64,000 nt of DNA, taken from assembly GCA_039045975.1 (NCBI GenBank), contig JBCCJA010000005.1, positions 50,421 through 114,420 of the forward strand, given 5' to 3'. The stretch is from JBCCJA01 sp039045975. Its GTDB lineage: Bacteria > Planctomycetota > Planctomycetia > Planctomycetales > Planctomycetaceae. A program made the translations under genes and the position numbers. This document shows positions 36,415-44,809 of this stretch, in pieces. The notes beneath the pieces are model-generated. The model was not told the origin of the DNA. It saw nothing but the letters and a program-made list of their open reading frames with translations, and made no database searches. Within the stretch, counting starts at the first letter, position 1, and each line of letters starts with the position of its first letter.

Positions 36415-37113
36415 ATGCCCTGCCTCACCTTCCCGTCACGTTTGTCCGCCGCTCTCGCCCTGGCCTTACTCGCTCCGACAGTCGCCCACGCGGCCGACGA
36501 AGCCGAGCCAGCCGATACGCAGAAATCCGTGCCGGCCCTGTCCGACCCGCGGATCGACCTCGGCTTCGTCGTCGGCGACCTTGAGACGTCGAAGGCGTTT
36601 TACGAGGCCGTCCTCGGCTTCAAACAGACCGGCGGATTCACCGTCGAGGGCCCGCGTGCCAAGGCCTTCGGCCTGACCGACGGACGCCCGATGACGGTCC
36701 AGGTCATGACCGCCGGCAGCGGCCCGGGCGCGACGAAGCTGAAGCTGATCGAATTCCCGGAGCGGAAAAAAGAGGCGTACAACCGCATCGACTTCCACTC
36801 CGAATCGAGAATCACCTACCGGCGCAGCCCCGGCTTCATGACCGAGGCGACGAAGTCGTCCCAGAACGGCGACGTGACGATCACGAGTAAGAGGCCGATC
36901 GGGTTCGAGCGCGCGTACGCCCACACGGCCCTCGGCGTCGGCTACTTCACCTATTACGTCGCCGACCTCGACGAGACGCTCGCCCGCGCCGCCGAATTCG
37001 GGGCCAAACCGCACGCCGAAGGCCCGGTCGAGCTGTCTAAGAAGCGGTCGCTGGCGATCATCTCCGACCCCGACGGCAACCTGCTCGAACTCCTCGGACC
37101 GGTGGGCGAGTGA
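36415..37113 (+). CDS. Secreted VOC (glyoxalase-fold) family protein
   Basis: 232 residues from an ATG at 36415 with GGAG 6 bases upstream. Signal peptide: LSAALALALLAPTVAHAA. The mature part has the VOC beta-alpha-beta-beta-beta pattern, with IDLGFVVGDLETSKAFYEAVLGF near residue 47 and ISDPDGNLLELLG at the C-terminus, the classical pair of metal-site neighbourhoods. VOC enzymes include glyoxalases, dioxygenases and epoxide-antibiotic resistance enzymes, so the reaction is not predictable. Secretion is unusual for this family and would place the enzyme outside the cytoplasm. Confidence 0.8.
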   Translation: MPCLTFPSRLSAALALALLAPTVAHAADEAEPADTQKSVPALSDPRIDLGFVVGDLETSKAFYEAVLGFKQTGGFTVEGPRAKAFGLTDGRPMTVQVMTAGSGPGATKLKLIEFPERKKEAYNRIDFHSESRITYRRSPGFMTEATKSSQNGDVTITSKRPIGFERAYAHTALGVGYFTYYVADLDETLARAAEFGAKPHAEGPVELSKKRSLAIISDPDGNLLELLGPVGE

Positions 37114-37289
37114 GGTGCCGTCAGCAGGAAGAACCAATCGTCCAGCGTCGGCTCGGGCCACGATTGTCTTCGCTACCGGCGAGGCGCGAGTGCGGTCGGC
37201 GACCCTGCCGCTCGAAGCCAGCCCCTGAAGACGTCCCTCAGATCGCTAGCATCTTTTAGTCTTCTAGCTGTCAGAGATCACAGAATTTT

Positions 37290-38117
37290 ATGTCCGCGGC
37301 ACGTCAGATCCGACACGTCATCTTGACGCGGTTTAACCTGCGATCAGCAGGCCGCGAGGCGAAGTATCGCGCGACCGCGGGCTGGATGGACGAGCGGTTC
37401 GACCTGTTCGAAAAATTCACGGTCCCGTCGATCAATGCCCAGACGGACCAAGACTTTTTATGGTTCGTGTTCTTCGACGCGGAGACCGAGCCCGAACACC
37501 GCGAGCGGCTCGCGGCGATCGACTGTCCCGCCCTTCGGCCACAGTTCGTAAAGGGCCTCACCGCGTCGCACCGCTCGGAACTGCTTCGCGCAGAACTGCG
37601 TGAAAGTGATACGCACGTCCTGACGACACGGCTCGACAACGACGACGGCCTCTCCCGCGACCACGTCGCCCGGCTGCAATCCGCCGCCGCGAAGAGCCCG
37701 TCACCGGGCTTTATAAATTTTGATTCCGGCTACTCCTACCACGACGGAAAGCTCTACCTCGACAGACACCGCAGCAACGCCTTCTGCTCGTATCTGGAAC
37801 CGGTGGCGGGCGTCTTAAAAACAGTCTCCTGCGTGCCGCATACCGATATCGCCGACGCGGCCCCGGTCATCCATATCTCGGACGGTCCGGCTTGGCTGCA
37901 GGTGATCCACGGGGGCAACGTGTCGAACCAGATCCGGGGCCGGCTCGGGCCCGCCGACCGCGGAGGAAACTGGGCCCCCTCAGTCGCCGCGACCTTTCGC
38001 GACCCGGGGTCGGCAGAAACGCTGATCGACAATTACGTCCGCGCGTCGGTACGGACGGCCAAAACCGCGACAAAAGAAATGCTCAAGCAAGTCTTTCGCA
38101 TCCGAGCGGTCCGTTAA
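37290..38117 (+). CDS. Putative rhamnosyltransferase-like protein
   Basis: 275 residues. The N-terminus HVILTRFNLRS, then MDERFDLFEKFTVPSINAQTDQDFLWFVFFD and TTRLDNDDGLSRDHV matches the putative rhamnosyl transferase family (PF11316 type) as I recall it. A D-N-D-D motif is in the expected acceptor/metal position. It would transfer a sugar, perhaps rhamnose, to a surface glycan. It begins the 37-50 kb polysaccharide island, though it runs opposite to most genes there. The promoter region upstream is AT-rich (ATTTTATG). Confidence 0.7.
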   Translation: MSAARQIRHVILTRFNLRSAGREAKYRATAGWMDERFDLFEKFTVPSINAQTDQDFLWFVFFDAETEPEHRERLAAIDCPALRPQFVKGLTASHRSELLRAELRESDTHVLTTRLDNDDGLSRDHVARLQSAAAKSPSPGFINFDSGYSYHDGKLYLDRHRSNAFCSYLEPVAGVLKTVSCVPHTDIADAAPVIHISDGPAWLQVIHGGNVSNQIRGRLGPADRGGNWAPSVAATFRDPGSAETLIDNYVRASVRTAKTATKEMLKQVFRIRAVR

Positions 38118-38244
38118 ATTCAATCGGTAGACGTACCGCGGGACATCTAACCAAAGCAGCAATCTTCAAATACGCCCGCCAATCAAAACTGAAATAAATT
38201 CAAGCGCCCGTCACCGCGCCACCGGGCTTCAGGCCGAACCGACC

Positions 38245-38697
38245 TCAGTACGAAAAGTAGGGAACGCCTTCGCTGTCGGTCTCATCCGAGTTGATCCAGA
38301 TCTCGCCCATGGTCTGGTTGTACAACCAGCCGACCGCACCGTGCGCGTTGATCGTCGTCGGGTTCTTCTGGCCGGTCTGCGAAACTAAAATCCCGTGTCC
38401 CCGCTGGCCGACGCCTGGCGACGGGAAGTCGCCACGCACGTAAGGGCCGACTTCGGCGTGAAAGCCGACAGCGGTCGGCAGCCGGCCGTTCTCGACCTTG
38501 AACCGCTCGATCCCGGCCCGCAGCAGCGCGAGCGTCTGTTTCGCCCCGGCTTCTCGGGCCGCGGCCTGCGTCCTGACATATTTCGGCACCGCAACCGAGG
38601 CGAGCACCCCGAGCACGGTGACGACGATAATCAGTTCGATCAGCGTGAACCCGCCGCGCGACGTCGCACGACGATTCCGCTCGCCGGCAGGCATCAT
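38245..38697 (-). CDS. Type II secretion/type IV pilus-like prepilin (GspG-like)
   Basis: 150 residues from an ATG at 38697 with GGAGA upstream. The prepilin peptidase site and hydrophobic stalk are clear as GG|FTLIELIIVVTVLGVLASVAVPKY, with the conserved Glu+5. The remainder (AGAKQTLALLRAGIERFKVENGRLP) resembles GspG-type pseudopilins, including the C-terminal region that is often calcium-binding. Planctomycetes carry many orphan prepilin-like proteins. No other secretion gene is nearby, so it is a lone gene. Envelope location follows from the motif. Confidence 0.85.
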   Translation of the reverse strand: MMPAGERNRRATSRGGFTLIELIIVVTVLGVLASVAVPKYVRTQAAAREAGAKQTLALLRAGIERFKVENGRLPTAVGFHAEVGPYVRGDFPSPGVGQRGHGILVSQTGQKNPTTINAHGAVGWLYNQTMGEIWINSDETDSEGVPYFSY

Positions 38698-39156
38698 CCG
38701 CTCTCCGGCCGTTTGTATTCGGAATCCGCGTGAAACTTCATCGCGGACGATCGGGCTTATAGACCCAATATCTCATAGCTCGCGACCGGCGGTACGCAAA
38801 TCGCGGGGCGCGAACCCGAATGACCCTCGTGGCACTCGCACGGCGTACACCGAGACCCGTATCGCTTCCTCTTCAAAACCCCAAAGCACAGACCGTGGCG
38901 TGACTGCCGAAACGTCCGCGGACACATCGACCACAGTGTTTTCATTGGGGAATCTCGTCGACGCCACGCAACTCAGATCGGCCGACGGCTCGCGACACCG
39001 GCCCAGTCCGCCGCCTGTGGATTAAACGGTACAGCTATAATATTCACCCGATCCGTACCGCGGACGCCGCTTCGCAGTCCGACGCGGACGTGCCGACGAG
39101 GCCGGTCGTGCCGTTTGTGATTGATTGCCGGCCTTAGTCGATTCCCGAAGTCGAGC
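38698..39156. other. 459-base intergenic region
   Basis: No convincing gene is seen. A TATAAT-like block lies near 39035-39045 (GCTATAATATTC), but no partner -35 at usual spacing is obvious. Small open frames on the minus strand lack ribosome-binding sites and family likeness. Confidence 0.5.
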
Positions 39157-39912
39157 CTATTTAAGTGCCGCGAGCTCCTCGGCGACGCGGTTAGCATCGA
39201 GACCGGCGATCGACCCGGCAAAGGCGGGCGGCATCGGCTTGAGCCGGCTCGGAGGTAACTCCCACCACCGGCTCTCCAGGATCGCGTCGCAGACGTCGTC
39301 GGGGAATCGCTTCTTGATCACCTTTGCAGGTCCCCCGCCGACGACCGCGAAGTCGGGCACGTCCTTCGTCACAACCGCCCCGGCCGCGACGACCGCCCCG
39401 GTCCCGATCCGCGCACAACCCGGAGTGATAATCACCCCGAACCCGATCCACACGTCGTGCCCGATCTCAAGCGGGACATAAGGCGGAAGGTTCTCTTCTT
39501 CGAGGATGCCGAACGACGGGGCATAGAAATACGACGACGTCGACACCCGGTCGAACGGATGGTTTCGCCCGAACGCACGGGTCCCGCGGGAGATCGAGCT
39601 ATAGCGACCAACCTTCGTAGGGCGGTCGTACGCCCCCGGCGCGAAGACCCCGCCGTACGTGTAGGGCGCGATCTCGACGTCATAGAACTCGGCCATCATC
39701 CGTCGTGCCGTCGCCGAACGCTGCTCGCCGCCCTCCAGCCGGGAAGCGAGTGAGATCAACGCGCTCGTCACCCGGCGGCGGGTCTTAACCCCGCCTCGGG
39801 TCGCGAGCCATTCGACCCAACGGCCCCCGGAGGTGCGGTTCAGTTCGACCGGGTAAGCCGCGGTCTCCGACTCTTCGGTGACTCGGTCGGCGGCAGCGAA
39901 GGCCGTGCTCAT
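39157..39912 (-). CDS. CatB/Vat-like hexapeptide-repeat O-acetyltransferase
   Basis: 251 residues from the ATG at 39912, which follows a strong GGAGGGG site; a GTG/ATG four codons upstream is rejected. The C-terminal half has left-handed beta-helix hexapeptide repeats (KVGRYSSISRGTRAFGRNHPFDRVS, then IGHDVWIGFGVIITPGCARIGTGAVVAAGAVVTKDVPDFAVVGGGPAK). The H of GRNHPFD and NHP context resembles the xenobiotic/streptogramin acetyltransferase class. In this polysaccharide cluster it more likely O-acetylates a sugar. It is 33 bases downstream of the flippase gene, so co-transcription is likely. Confidence 0.85.
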   Translation of the reverse strand: MSTAFAAADRVTEESETAAYPVELNRTSGGRWVEWLATRGGVKTRRRVTSALISLASRLEGGEQRSATARRMMAEFYDVEIAPYTYGGVFAPGAYDRPTKVGRYSSISRGTRAFGRNHPFDRVSTSSYFYAPSFGILEEENLPPYVPLEIGHDVWIGFGVIITPGCARIGTGAVVAAGAVVTKDVPDFAVVGGGPAKVIKKRFPDDVCDAILESRWWELPPSRLKPMPPAFAGSIAGLDANRVAEELAALK

Positions 39913-39945
39913 AATCCCCTCCACTCGCGATTGTCGCGTAGAAGC

Positions 39946-41451
39946 CTACTGTCGTAACCCGACCGGGGCTCGATCCCGCATCGCGTCGAAGAACGATCGG
40001 CCCGACAACCCGACCGCGACTACCGCGACGCATCCCGCCGCGACCGGGAAAAAGACCCCGAAAGACGTCATTCCGAGCCACGGGTCGACGACCGCCGCCG
40101 CCGCCCAGACCGCGACACAGGCCGCGGCGGGCGGCCCGACCGTCGCCGTCAACGTTGGGACGGGCCCGTCGGTGAAGCGTGACACAGCGATTATCGACGC
40201 AGCCATCCCGGCACACTCACCCGCGACGACCGTCCAACAAACAGTCATAAGATCAGCCCCGGCGGTAGCCGCCGCCACCGCCGCGATCAGGCCTGACAGT
40301 CGGGCCAACGATCCCGCGAGTACACCGCCCGTCTTCCCCCCAGCCAAAATCGCGATCAGCGGCGTGACTTGCAAGATCCTCACGGCGGCGGCGAGCGCGA
40401 GGACTGGGGCCAAGTCCGCGAAAAGAAGGTATTTCTCACCGGCGCCCAGTAACGCCTCGATAGCCCGCCCGAAGACGACGTGGAAAGCGAACAAGCCCAC
40501 TCCGGCCGCGGCCGAGGCCGAGGCCAGACCCCGCAGCTTTCGCAACCGCTCGTCGAGCCCCGAAGCCGCCGAAACCATCGGCAGGAATAACGACTGGAGT
40601 ACCGACATCACGACGATGCTCGGCATAAAGGTGAACGTCGCGATTAACGAAAACACGGCCATATCGGCCAGAGTGTAATTCGCCCCGACGAGGACCCTGT
40701 ATCCGTGATTGGTCGCGTACAGAAGCAAACCGTTAAACATCAACGGGGCGCCGAAAACGACAAGCCGCTTAATTACTCGGCGGTCGTACGCGATCCGAAA
40801 CCGGATCGGCACGAAGCCGTGCGAAACCGCAACTGTTAATGACGCCCGCACCGCGACGGTGAACAGAAAAGCGCTATAATCGCCGAGCCAAGCGACGGCG
40901 GGCACGACCGTCGCGAGTCCGACCGCCTGCGGAATGACGTTAATAGCGAAAGTCGGGCCGAAATTAAGCTCCCGTTGCGAGCCGACGTTTCCGCGGTGCT
41001 GGAAACCGCGGACCAGAGGCACGAACGCGACGGCGGCGAACGGCCACGGGTTGTCCGGCATGTTGAACAACCACGCGAACGGATAAGCGGTCGCGGTCAG
41101 GAAGGCGGCGATCGACACCCCACGGACGGCATTGACGCAATGCCCGTTGGCCAACGTCGCCTCGAAGTCGTCCCCGTCCACCTGCAGTAACCGCTGCTGA
41201 ATCCCGAGCTCGCTCAGCATTTCGGCCAAAGAGACCGTCGTCAGCACCGCCATCGCGATCCCGAGCTGTTCGTCGGGTAAGAGACGTGCGTAGAGCGCGA
41301 TACAACCCATCCAGATCGCTTGCGACCCGACCCTCGCGACAGAAAGCACCGCCCCGCCGCGTAGAAAACGCCCGAGAAAACGTGTGTCGCTGGCCGCCGT
41401 TTCGTGCGACGACGCGACAGTCGTGCGGGGCCTCCCGGGCTCGTGATCCAT
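39946..41451 (-). CDS. Wzx-like polysaccharide/lipid-linked oligosaccharide flippase
   Basis: 501 residues with about 12-14 hydrophobic segments. The N-terminal FLRGGAVLSVARVGSQAIWMGCIALYARLLPDEQLG and the following MLSELGIQQRLLQ are typical of the Wzx/RfbX MATE-like superfamily. It would move lipid-linked repeat units across the inner membrane before polymerisation. It neighbours the O-acetyltransferase, a sulfotransferase and rmlB, and a Wzy-like polymerase lies 3 kb beyond. ATG at 41451 has a GGGAG directly before it, closer than usual. Confidence 0.9.
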   Translation of the reverse strand: MDHEPGRPRTTVASSHETAASDTRFLGRFLRGGAVLSVARVGSQAIWMGCIALYARLLPDEQLGIAMAVLTTVSLAEMLSELGIQQRLLQVDGDDFEATLANGHCVNAVRGVSIAAFLTATAYPFAWLFNMPDNPWPFAAVAFVPLVRGFQHRGNVGSQRELNFGPTFAINVIPQAVGLATVVPAVAWLGDYSAFLFTVAVRASLTVAVSHGFVPIRFRIAYDRRVIKRLVVFGAPLMFNGLLLYATNHGYRVLVGANYTLADMAVFSLIATFTFMPSIVVMSVLQSLFLPMVSAASGLDERLRKLRGLASASAAAGVGLFAFHVVFGRAIEALLGAGEKYLLFADLAPVLALAAAVRILQVTPLIAILAGGKTGGVLAGSLARLSGLIAAVAAATAGADLMTVCWTVVAGECAGMAASIIAVSRFTDGPVPTLTATVGPPAAACVAVWAAAAVVDPWLGMTSFGVFFPVAAGCVAVVAVGLSGRSFFDAMRDRAPVGLRQ

Positions 41452-41628
41452 CTCCCGTTTCTTCTAGAGTTTTTCGCGGACGTTAGCGGCATCATTGAAA
41501 GTGAATAGAGCTTTATGTGGCCTTGCAGGAATGACACACATCGCAGTCGAGTTCACTTAAGAAACCTCGGCTATCACGTATATATTCTCGCGGACCATTA
41601 GGTTGTATCGGAACAGTGTCCGCGATCT

Positions 41629-41713
41629 GTAGGGCAGGCCCCCGCCTGCCGAATTTCCGGGGATCTCGGGCATCACCTACGCTCAACGGGCGGCAGGCGG
41701 GGGCCTGCCCTAC
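41629..41713. repeat. Perfect inverted repeat, 23-bp arms
   Basis: Left arm 41629-41651 and right arm 41691-41713 are exact reverse complements over 23 bases (GTAGGGCAGGCCCCCGCC... and ...GGGGGCCTGCCCTAC), separated by 39 bases. It lies within the 309-base gap between the flippase and the sulfotransferase genes. Each arm also contains a GGCAGGC/GCCTGCC palindrome. It could be a terminator or a dispersed REP/MITE-like element; the rest of the gap holds no gene. Confidence 0.7.
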
Positions 41714-41760
41714 GACTTTCCCGACACGGCCGAGTCCGCTATGGCCTTCTGCCATCGCGA

Positions 41761-42630
41761 TTACAACAACGCATACCCTTTCCATAAATTACGGCTGTCA
41801 GGGAAGCGGTGGCCGCAAAAATCGTAAACCTCCCGGTAGTCGGACGCGATCCGCGCAGCGAGATGCGTCGGCAGGTCGTCACCCGCTTTCTTGGCCGAAA
41901 CGTTGTACTGCCTGTCGGCGAATTCCACGTCGATCGGGACATCGAGAAACCCCGACAGCCTCTCCAGCGTGGTGTGGTCGAACAGGCTCTCGAAGAAGCC
42001 GAAAAAGACACTTTCCGGCTCGAAGACGCTCTCAAGATTCGCGACCGTCCTGTCATAACGGCCTCGGATCAATGCATGGTCCGTGGCGTAGTAGCTCGCG
42101 ATCTCTTCTGTCTCATCGGGGCGGCCCGCAGCGTCCGGCCGCTTCCGCCGGGCCATACGGACGGCCGACCACAACCGCTCCACGGGATCACGCATGAGAA
42201 ATACGACTTTGACTTCGACGCCCCGGCCGGCGAAGCCGTCCCGAATGCGGCCGAACGTTGCCGCGGACAGGGACGAATACGTCGGAGTGATGTCGGTCAC
42301 GAGCTTCGTCCCGGGCAGACTCAGCAAGCCGGAAAAATAAGTGAAGTAGAGCCAGGGCTGCTTCCGAAACACCGTCATCAGCAGGTCTTTGCGGGACCAC
42401 GTATCGGCACGTGCGGTCGCCGCGTCGCCGGTGCCGGCCGCGTCGATCGCGTTCCAAACGTGAAATTCCTTCGGCCGACGGCCGCGGGTGGAAGGCACCC
42501 GGTGGACGTATTCATGAAGCCAAGTCGTCCCGGCCTTCTGCGCGCCGACGCCGAGCAAGAAAGTCTTCGCGGCACCCATCGCGATCACCGATTCCGACTT
42601 CTCGGGCGAGCCACCGCGGTCATTCGCCAT
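41761..42630 (-). CDS. Sulfotransferase
   Basis: 289 residues from an ATG at 42630 overlapping the rmlB stop by 11 bases (TATGGCGAATGA), so translation is coupled; an in-frame ATG at 42651 would overlap more. The PAPS-binding 5'-PSB motif is GAQKAGTTWLHEY, and the 3'-phosphate site is VVFLMRDPVERLWSAVRMA. Family length and order fit carbohydrate-type sulfotransferases. It probably sulfates a sugar residue of the polysaccharide or its lipid-linked precursor in the cytoplasm. A second sulfotransferase-like gene lies 1.4 kb away. Confidence 0.92.
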   Translation of the reverse strand: MANDRGGSPEKSESVIAMGAAKTFLLGVGAQKAGTTWLHEYVHRVPSTRGRRPKEFHVWNAIDAAGTGDAATARADTWSRKDLLMTVFRKQPWLYFTYFSGLLSLPGTKLVTDITPTYSSLSAATFGRIRDGFAGRGVEVKVVFLMRDPVERLWSAVRMARRKRPDAAGRPDETEEIASYYATDHALIRGRYDRTVANLESVFEPESVFFGFFESLFDHTTLERLSGFLDVPIDVEFADRQYNVSAKKAGDDLPTHLAARIASDYREVYDFCGHRFPDSRNLWKGYALL

Positions 42631-43636
42631 ACTGAACGACGTAGTACTCACGGTACGCGCCCGACTTCACCCGCTCGATCCATTCCGGATTGGCCAGGTA
42701 CCAGTCGATCGTCCGCTGCAAACCCTCTTCGAAAGTGACGGCCGGCTCCCAGCCCAATTCGGCCTTCGCCTTCGAACAGTCGATCGCGTATCGCAGGTCG
42801 TGCCCGGGGCGGTCTTTCACGAACGTGATCAGGTCTTCGGACTTGCCGAGGGCTTTTAAGATGTGCCTCGTGAGCACGATATTTTGCAACTCGCTCTCGC
42901 CGCCGAAGTTATAAACTCCGCCCGACTTTCCGGCCGTCGCCGCGGCCCAGATCCCGCGGGCGTGGTCGTCGACGTAGATCCAATCACGGACGTTTTTCCC
43001 GTCCCCGTAAACAGGCAGGGATTTACCGTCGAGCGCGTTCGAGACGAACAGCGGGATCAATTTTTCCGGGAACTGGAACGGGCCGTAATTATTGCTGCAC
43101 CGCGTCGTGACGGTGTCCATCCCGAACGTCTCGTGGTACGCCCGGACGAGCAGGTCGGCCCCGGCCTTCGACGAAGAGTAGGGGCTGTTCGGCGCCAGCG
43201 GCGTCGACTCGGTGAACAGCCCGGTCTCGCCGAGCGTCCCGTAGACCTCGTCGGTGGAGACCTGCACGTAACGCGTCACGCCCGCCGCCTTCGCCGCGTC
43301 GAGCAGCACCTGCGTCCCGACGACGTTCGTCTTCACGAACGGGGTCGAATCCTGAATGCTGCGGTCGACGTGCGACTCGGCGGCGAAATTGATCACCAGG
43401 TCGACGCCGTGGTCTGTGATCGCGGCGTCCATCGCGTCCCGGTCGCAGATGTCGGCATGGACGAAACGATACCGTTCGCCGGCGGAGGCCTCGACGTCCG
43501 CCAGGCTCTCGGGATTGCCGGCGTAAGTGAGGGCGTCGACGTTGACGATCGACACGTCAGGATGCTCCGCGAGGACCAGCCTCACGAAGTTCGACCCGAT
43601 AAATCCACAACCGCCCGTCACGAGCACATGACGCAT
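42620..43636 (-). CDS. rmlB: dTDP-glucose 4,6-dehydratase RmlB
   Basis: 338 residues from the ATG at 43636; a GTG at 43645 is in frame but less likely. The Rossmann motif GGCGFIGSNFVR, the ADALTYAGN-like segment (VDALTYAGNPESL), SVE-like VSTDEVYGTLGE and the YSSSKAGADLLVRAYHETFG (catalytic Tyr-x3-Lys) are all clear. It converts dTDP-glucose to dTDP-4-keto-6-deoxyglucose, after RmlA. Its stop overlaps the sulfotransferase start. rmlC and rmlD are not in the window, so the final product could be rhamnose or another 6-deoxyhexose. Confidence 0.96.
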   Translation of the reverse strand: MRHVLVTGGCGFIGSNFVRLVLAEHPDVSIVNVDALTYAGNPESLADVEASAGERYRFVHADICDRDAMDAAITDHGVDLVINFAAESHVDRSIQDSTPFVKTNVVGTQVLLDAAKAAGVTRYVQVSTDEVYGTLGETGLFTESTPLAPNSPYSSSKAGADLLVRAYHETFGMDTVTTRCSNNYGPFQFPEKLIPLFVSNALDGKSLPVYGDGKNVRDWIYVDDHARGIWAAATAGKSGGVYNFGGESELQNIVLTRHILKALGKSEDLITFVKDRPGHDLRYAIDCSKAKAELGWEPAVTFEEGLQRTIDWYLANPEWIERVKSGAYREYYVVQYGE

Positions 43637-43645
43637 CGGACACAC

Positions 43646-44017
43646 CTATTCAGACACTGACGACGACCCACGCGGGCCGACTTTCGAGGCATGGCGGTTG
43701 GCGGCCTACAGGTTATACCCGGCCGCGAAGCCCCCGCGACAGCCAACGCCCGCCCCGCACGGGAATATCGACGGATCTGACTCCGTCGATGTTAGCCGCG
43801 TCGTCTTCGGGCTCCTTGCGGTTTCCGGAACGGCCCTCCTACGATCAGCAGAAATCGAATCGTGGCGGAAACCATAAGTCGGCACGGGCGGAACATCTTT
43901 TGGCACGTTCTCACGGCCGGACGCGACGGCGTAAATTCTAGCTTTCTGTTTTTTGTTTAATCGAAATCGCAAAGTCGGTCGACGTCCTGCCGGACCGACA
44001 CGGGCACGGAGTGATTT
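43646..44017. other. 372-base intergenic region between divergent genes
   Basis: Lies between rmlB (minus) and a sulfotransferase gene (plus). AT-rich pieces (TTTCTGTTTTTTGTTTAAT near 43951) suit promoters for either direction, but no clear -35/-10 pair can be fixed. A short inverted repeat, GACGGA and TCCGTC (GACGGATCTGACTCCGTC, about 43770-43787), may be an operator. No gene-like frame is seen. Confidence 0.45.
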
Positions 44018-44740
44018 ATGAAGTCGGTCGCCGTCATCGGGATGCACCGTAGCGGGACATCGGTCATTACCTCACTCGTGGCCGGACTCGGCGTCCACTT
44101 CGGCGACCAGTTGCTGCTGCCGAGTTGGACGAACCCGTTCGGCTACTACGAAGACCACGCGTTAATGCGTCTCGGCGACCGCGTTCTCACCGCCGCGGGC
44201 GGGAACTGGCTGGTCCCGCCGCCCCGCGAGGCCCTCGCCGAAGCGTTCGCGAAGTATGCGGACGATTACCGTGGCGTGATCGACCGGCTGTCGCAGCCCG
44301 GAACCGACTTCGGCATCAAGGAGCCCCGCTTCACGCTGTTCTTCGAACATCTCGTGCCATTACTGCCCGATGCCCACTTGATCTTCTGTCGACGCGACGT
44401 CGACGGCGTGATCCGCTCGCTCGTCAATCGGGGACACGACCCGGCCGCGTCGCGGGCGTGCGCGGACCGCTATCAGGCCGACGCCGATCGGCTAGCCGAC
44501 GAACTCGCGGCGACGTATCCGACCCTCGTCATCGAGTTCAAAGAGATGACGTCCGATCCGACCGGCACGGTCCGCGACATCGCCCGGTTGATCGGCGTCG
44601 AGGCGACCGAAGCGGAATACGCACGGGTCGCGAAAAATGTGCGAACGAAGAAAGAAATTAAGCAACGGGCCGGCGTCCTGTGGGCGCTCGAACCGGGTCT
44701 TAAAGTCACCCGCTGGTGGATGAAACGCGGGTTCCGCTGA
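44018..44740 (+). CDS. Sulfotransferase-family protein
   Basis: 240 residues from an ATG at 44018 with GGAG 6 bases upstream. The N-terminal P-loop-like PAPS site is AVIGMHRSGTSVITSLVAGLG, followed by GYYEDHALMRL, FGIKEPRFTLFF and LIFCRRDVDGVIRSLVNRG, a pattern of bacterial sulfotransferase_3-like families often found in polysaccharide clusters. It is more divergent than the sulfotransferase at 41.8-42.6 kb. Likely acts on a glycan. It is transcribed opposite to the neighbouring genes. Confidence 0.8.
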   Translation: MKSVAVIGMHRSGTSVITSLVAGLGVHFGDQLLLPSWTNPFGYYEDHALMRLGDRVLTAAGGNWLVPPPREALAEAFAKYADDYRGVIDRLSQPGTDFGIKEPRFTLFFEHLVPLLPDAHLIFCRRDVDGVIRSLVNRGHDPAASRACADRYQADADRLADELAATYPTLVIEFKEMTSDPTGTVRDIARLIGVEATEAEYARVAKNVRTKKEIKQRAGVLWALEPGLKVTRWWMKRGFR

Positions 44741-44809
44741 AAGGGGATCGGCGAAACCGATTCTCGCGGGCTCGGGCGTCGTCGGCCCTCGGCTTCGGCC
44801 GAGTGCCGT

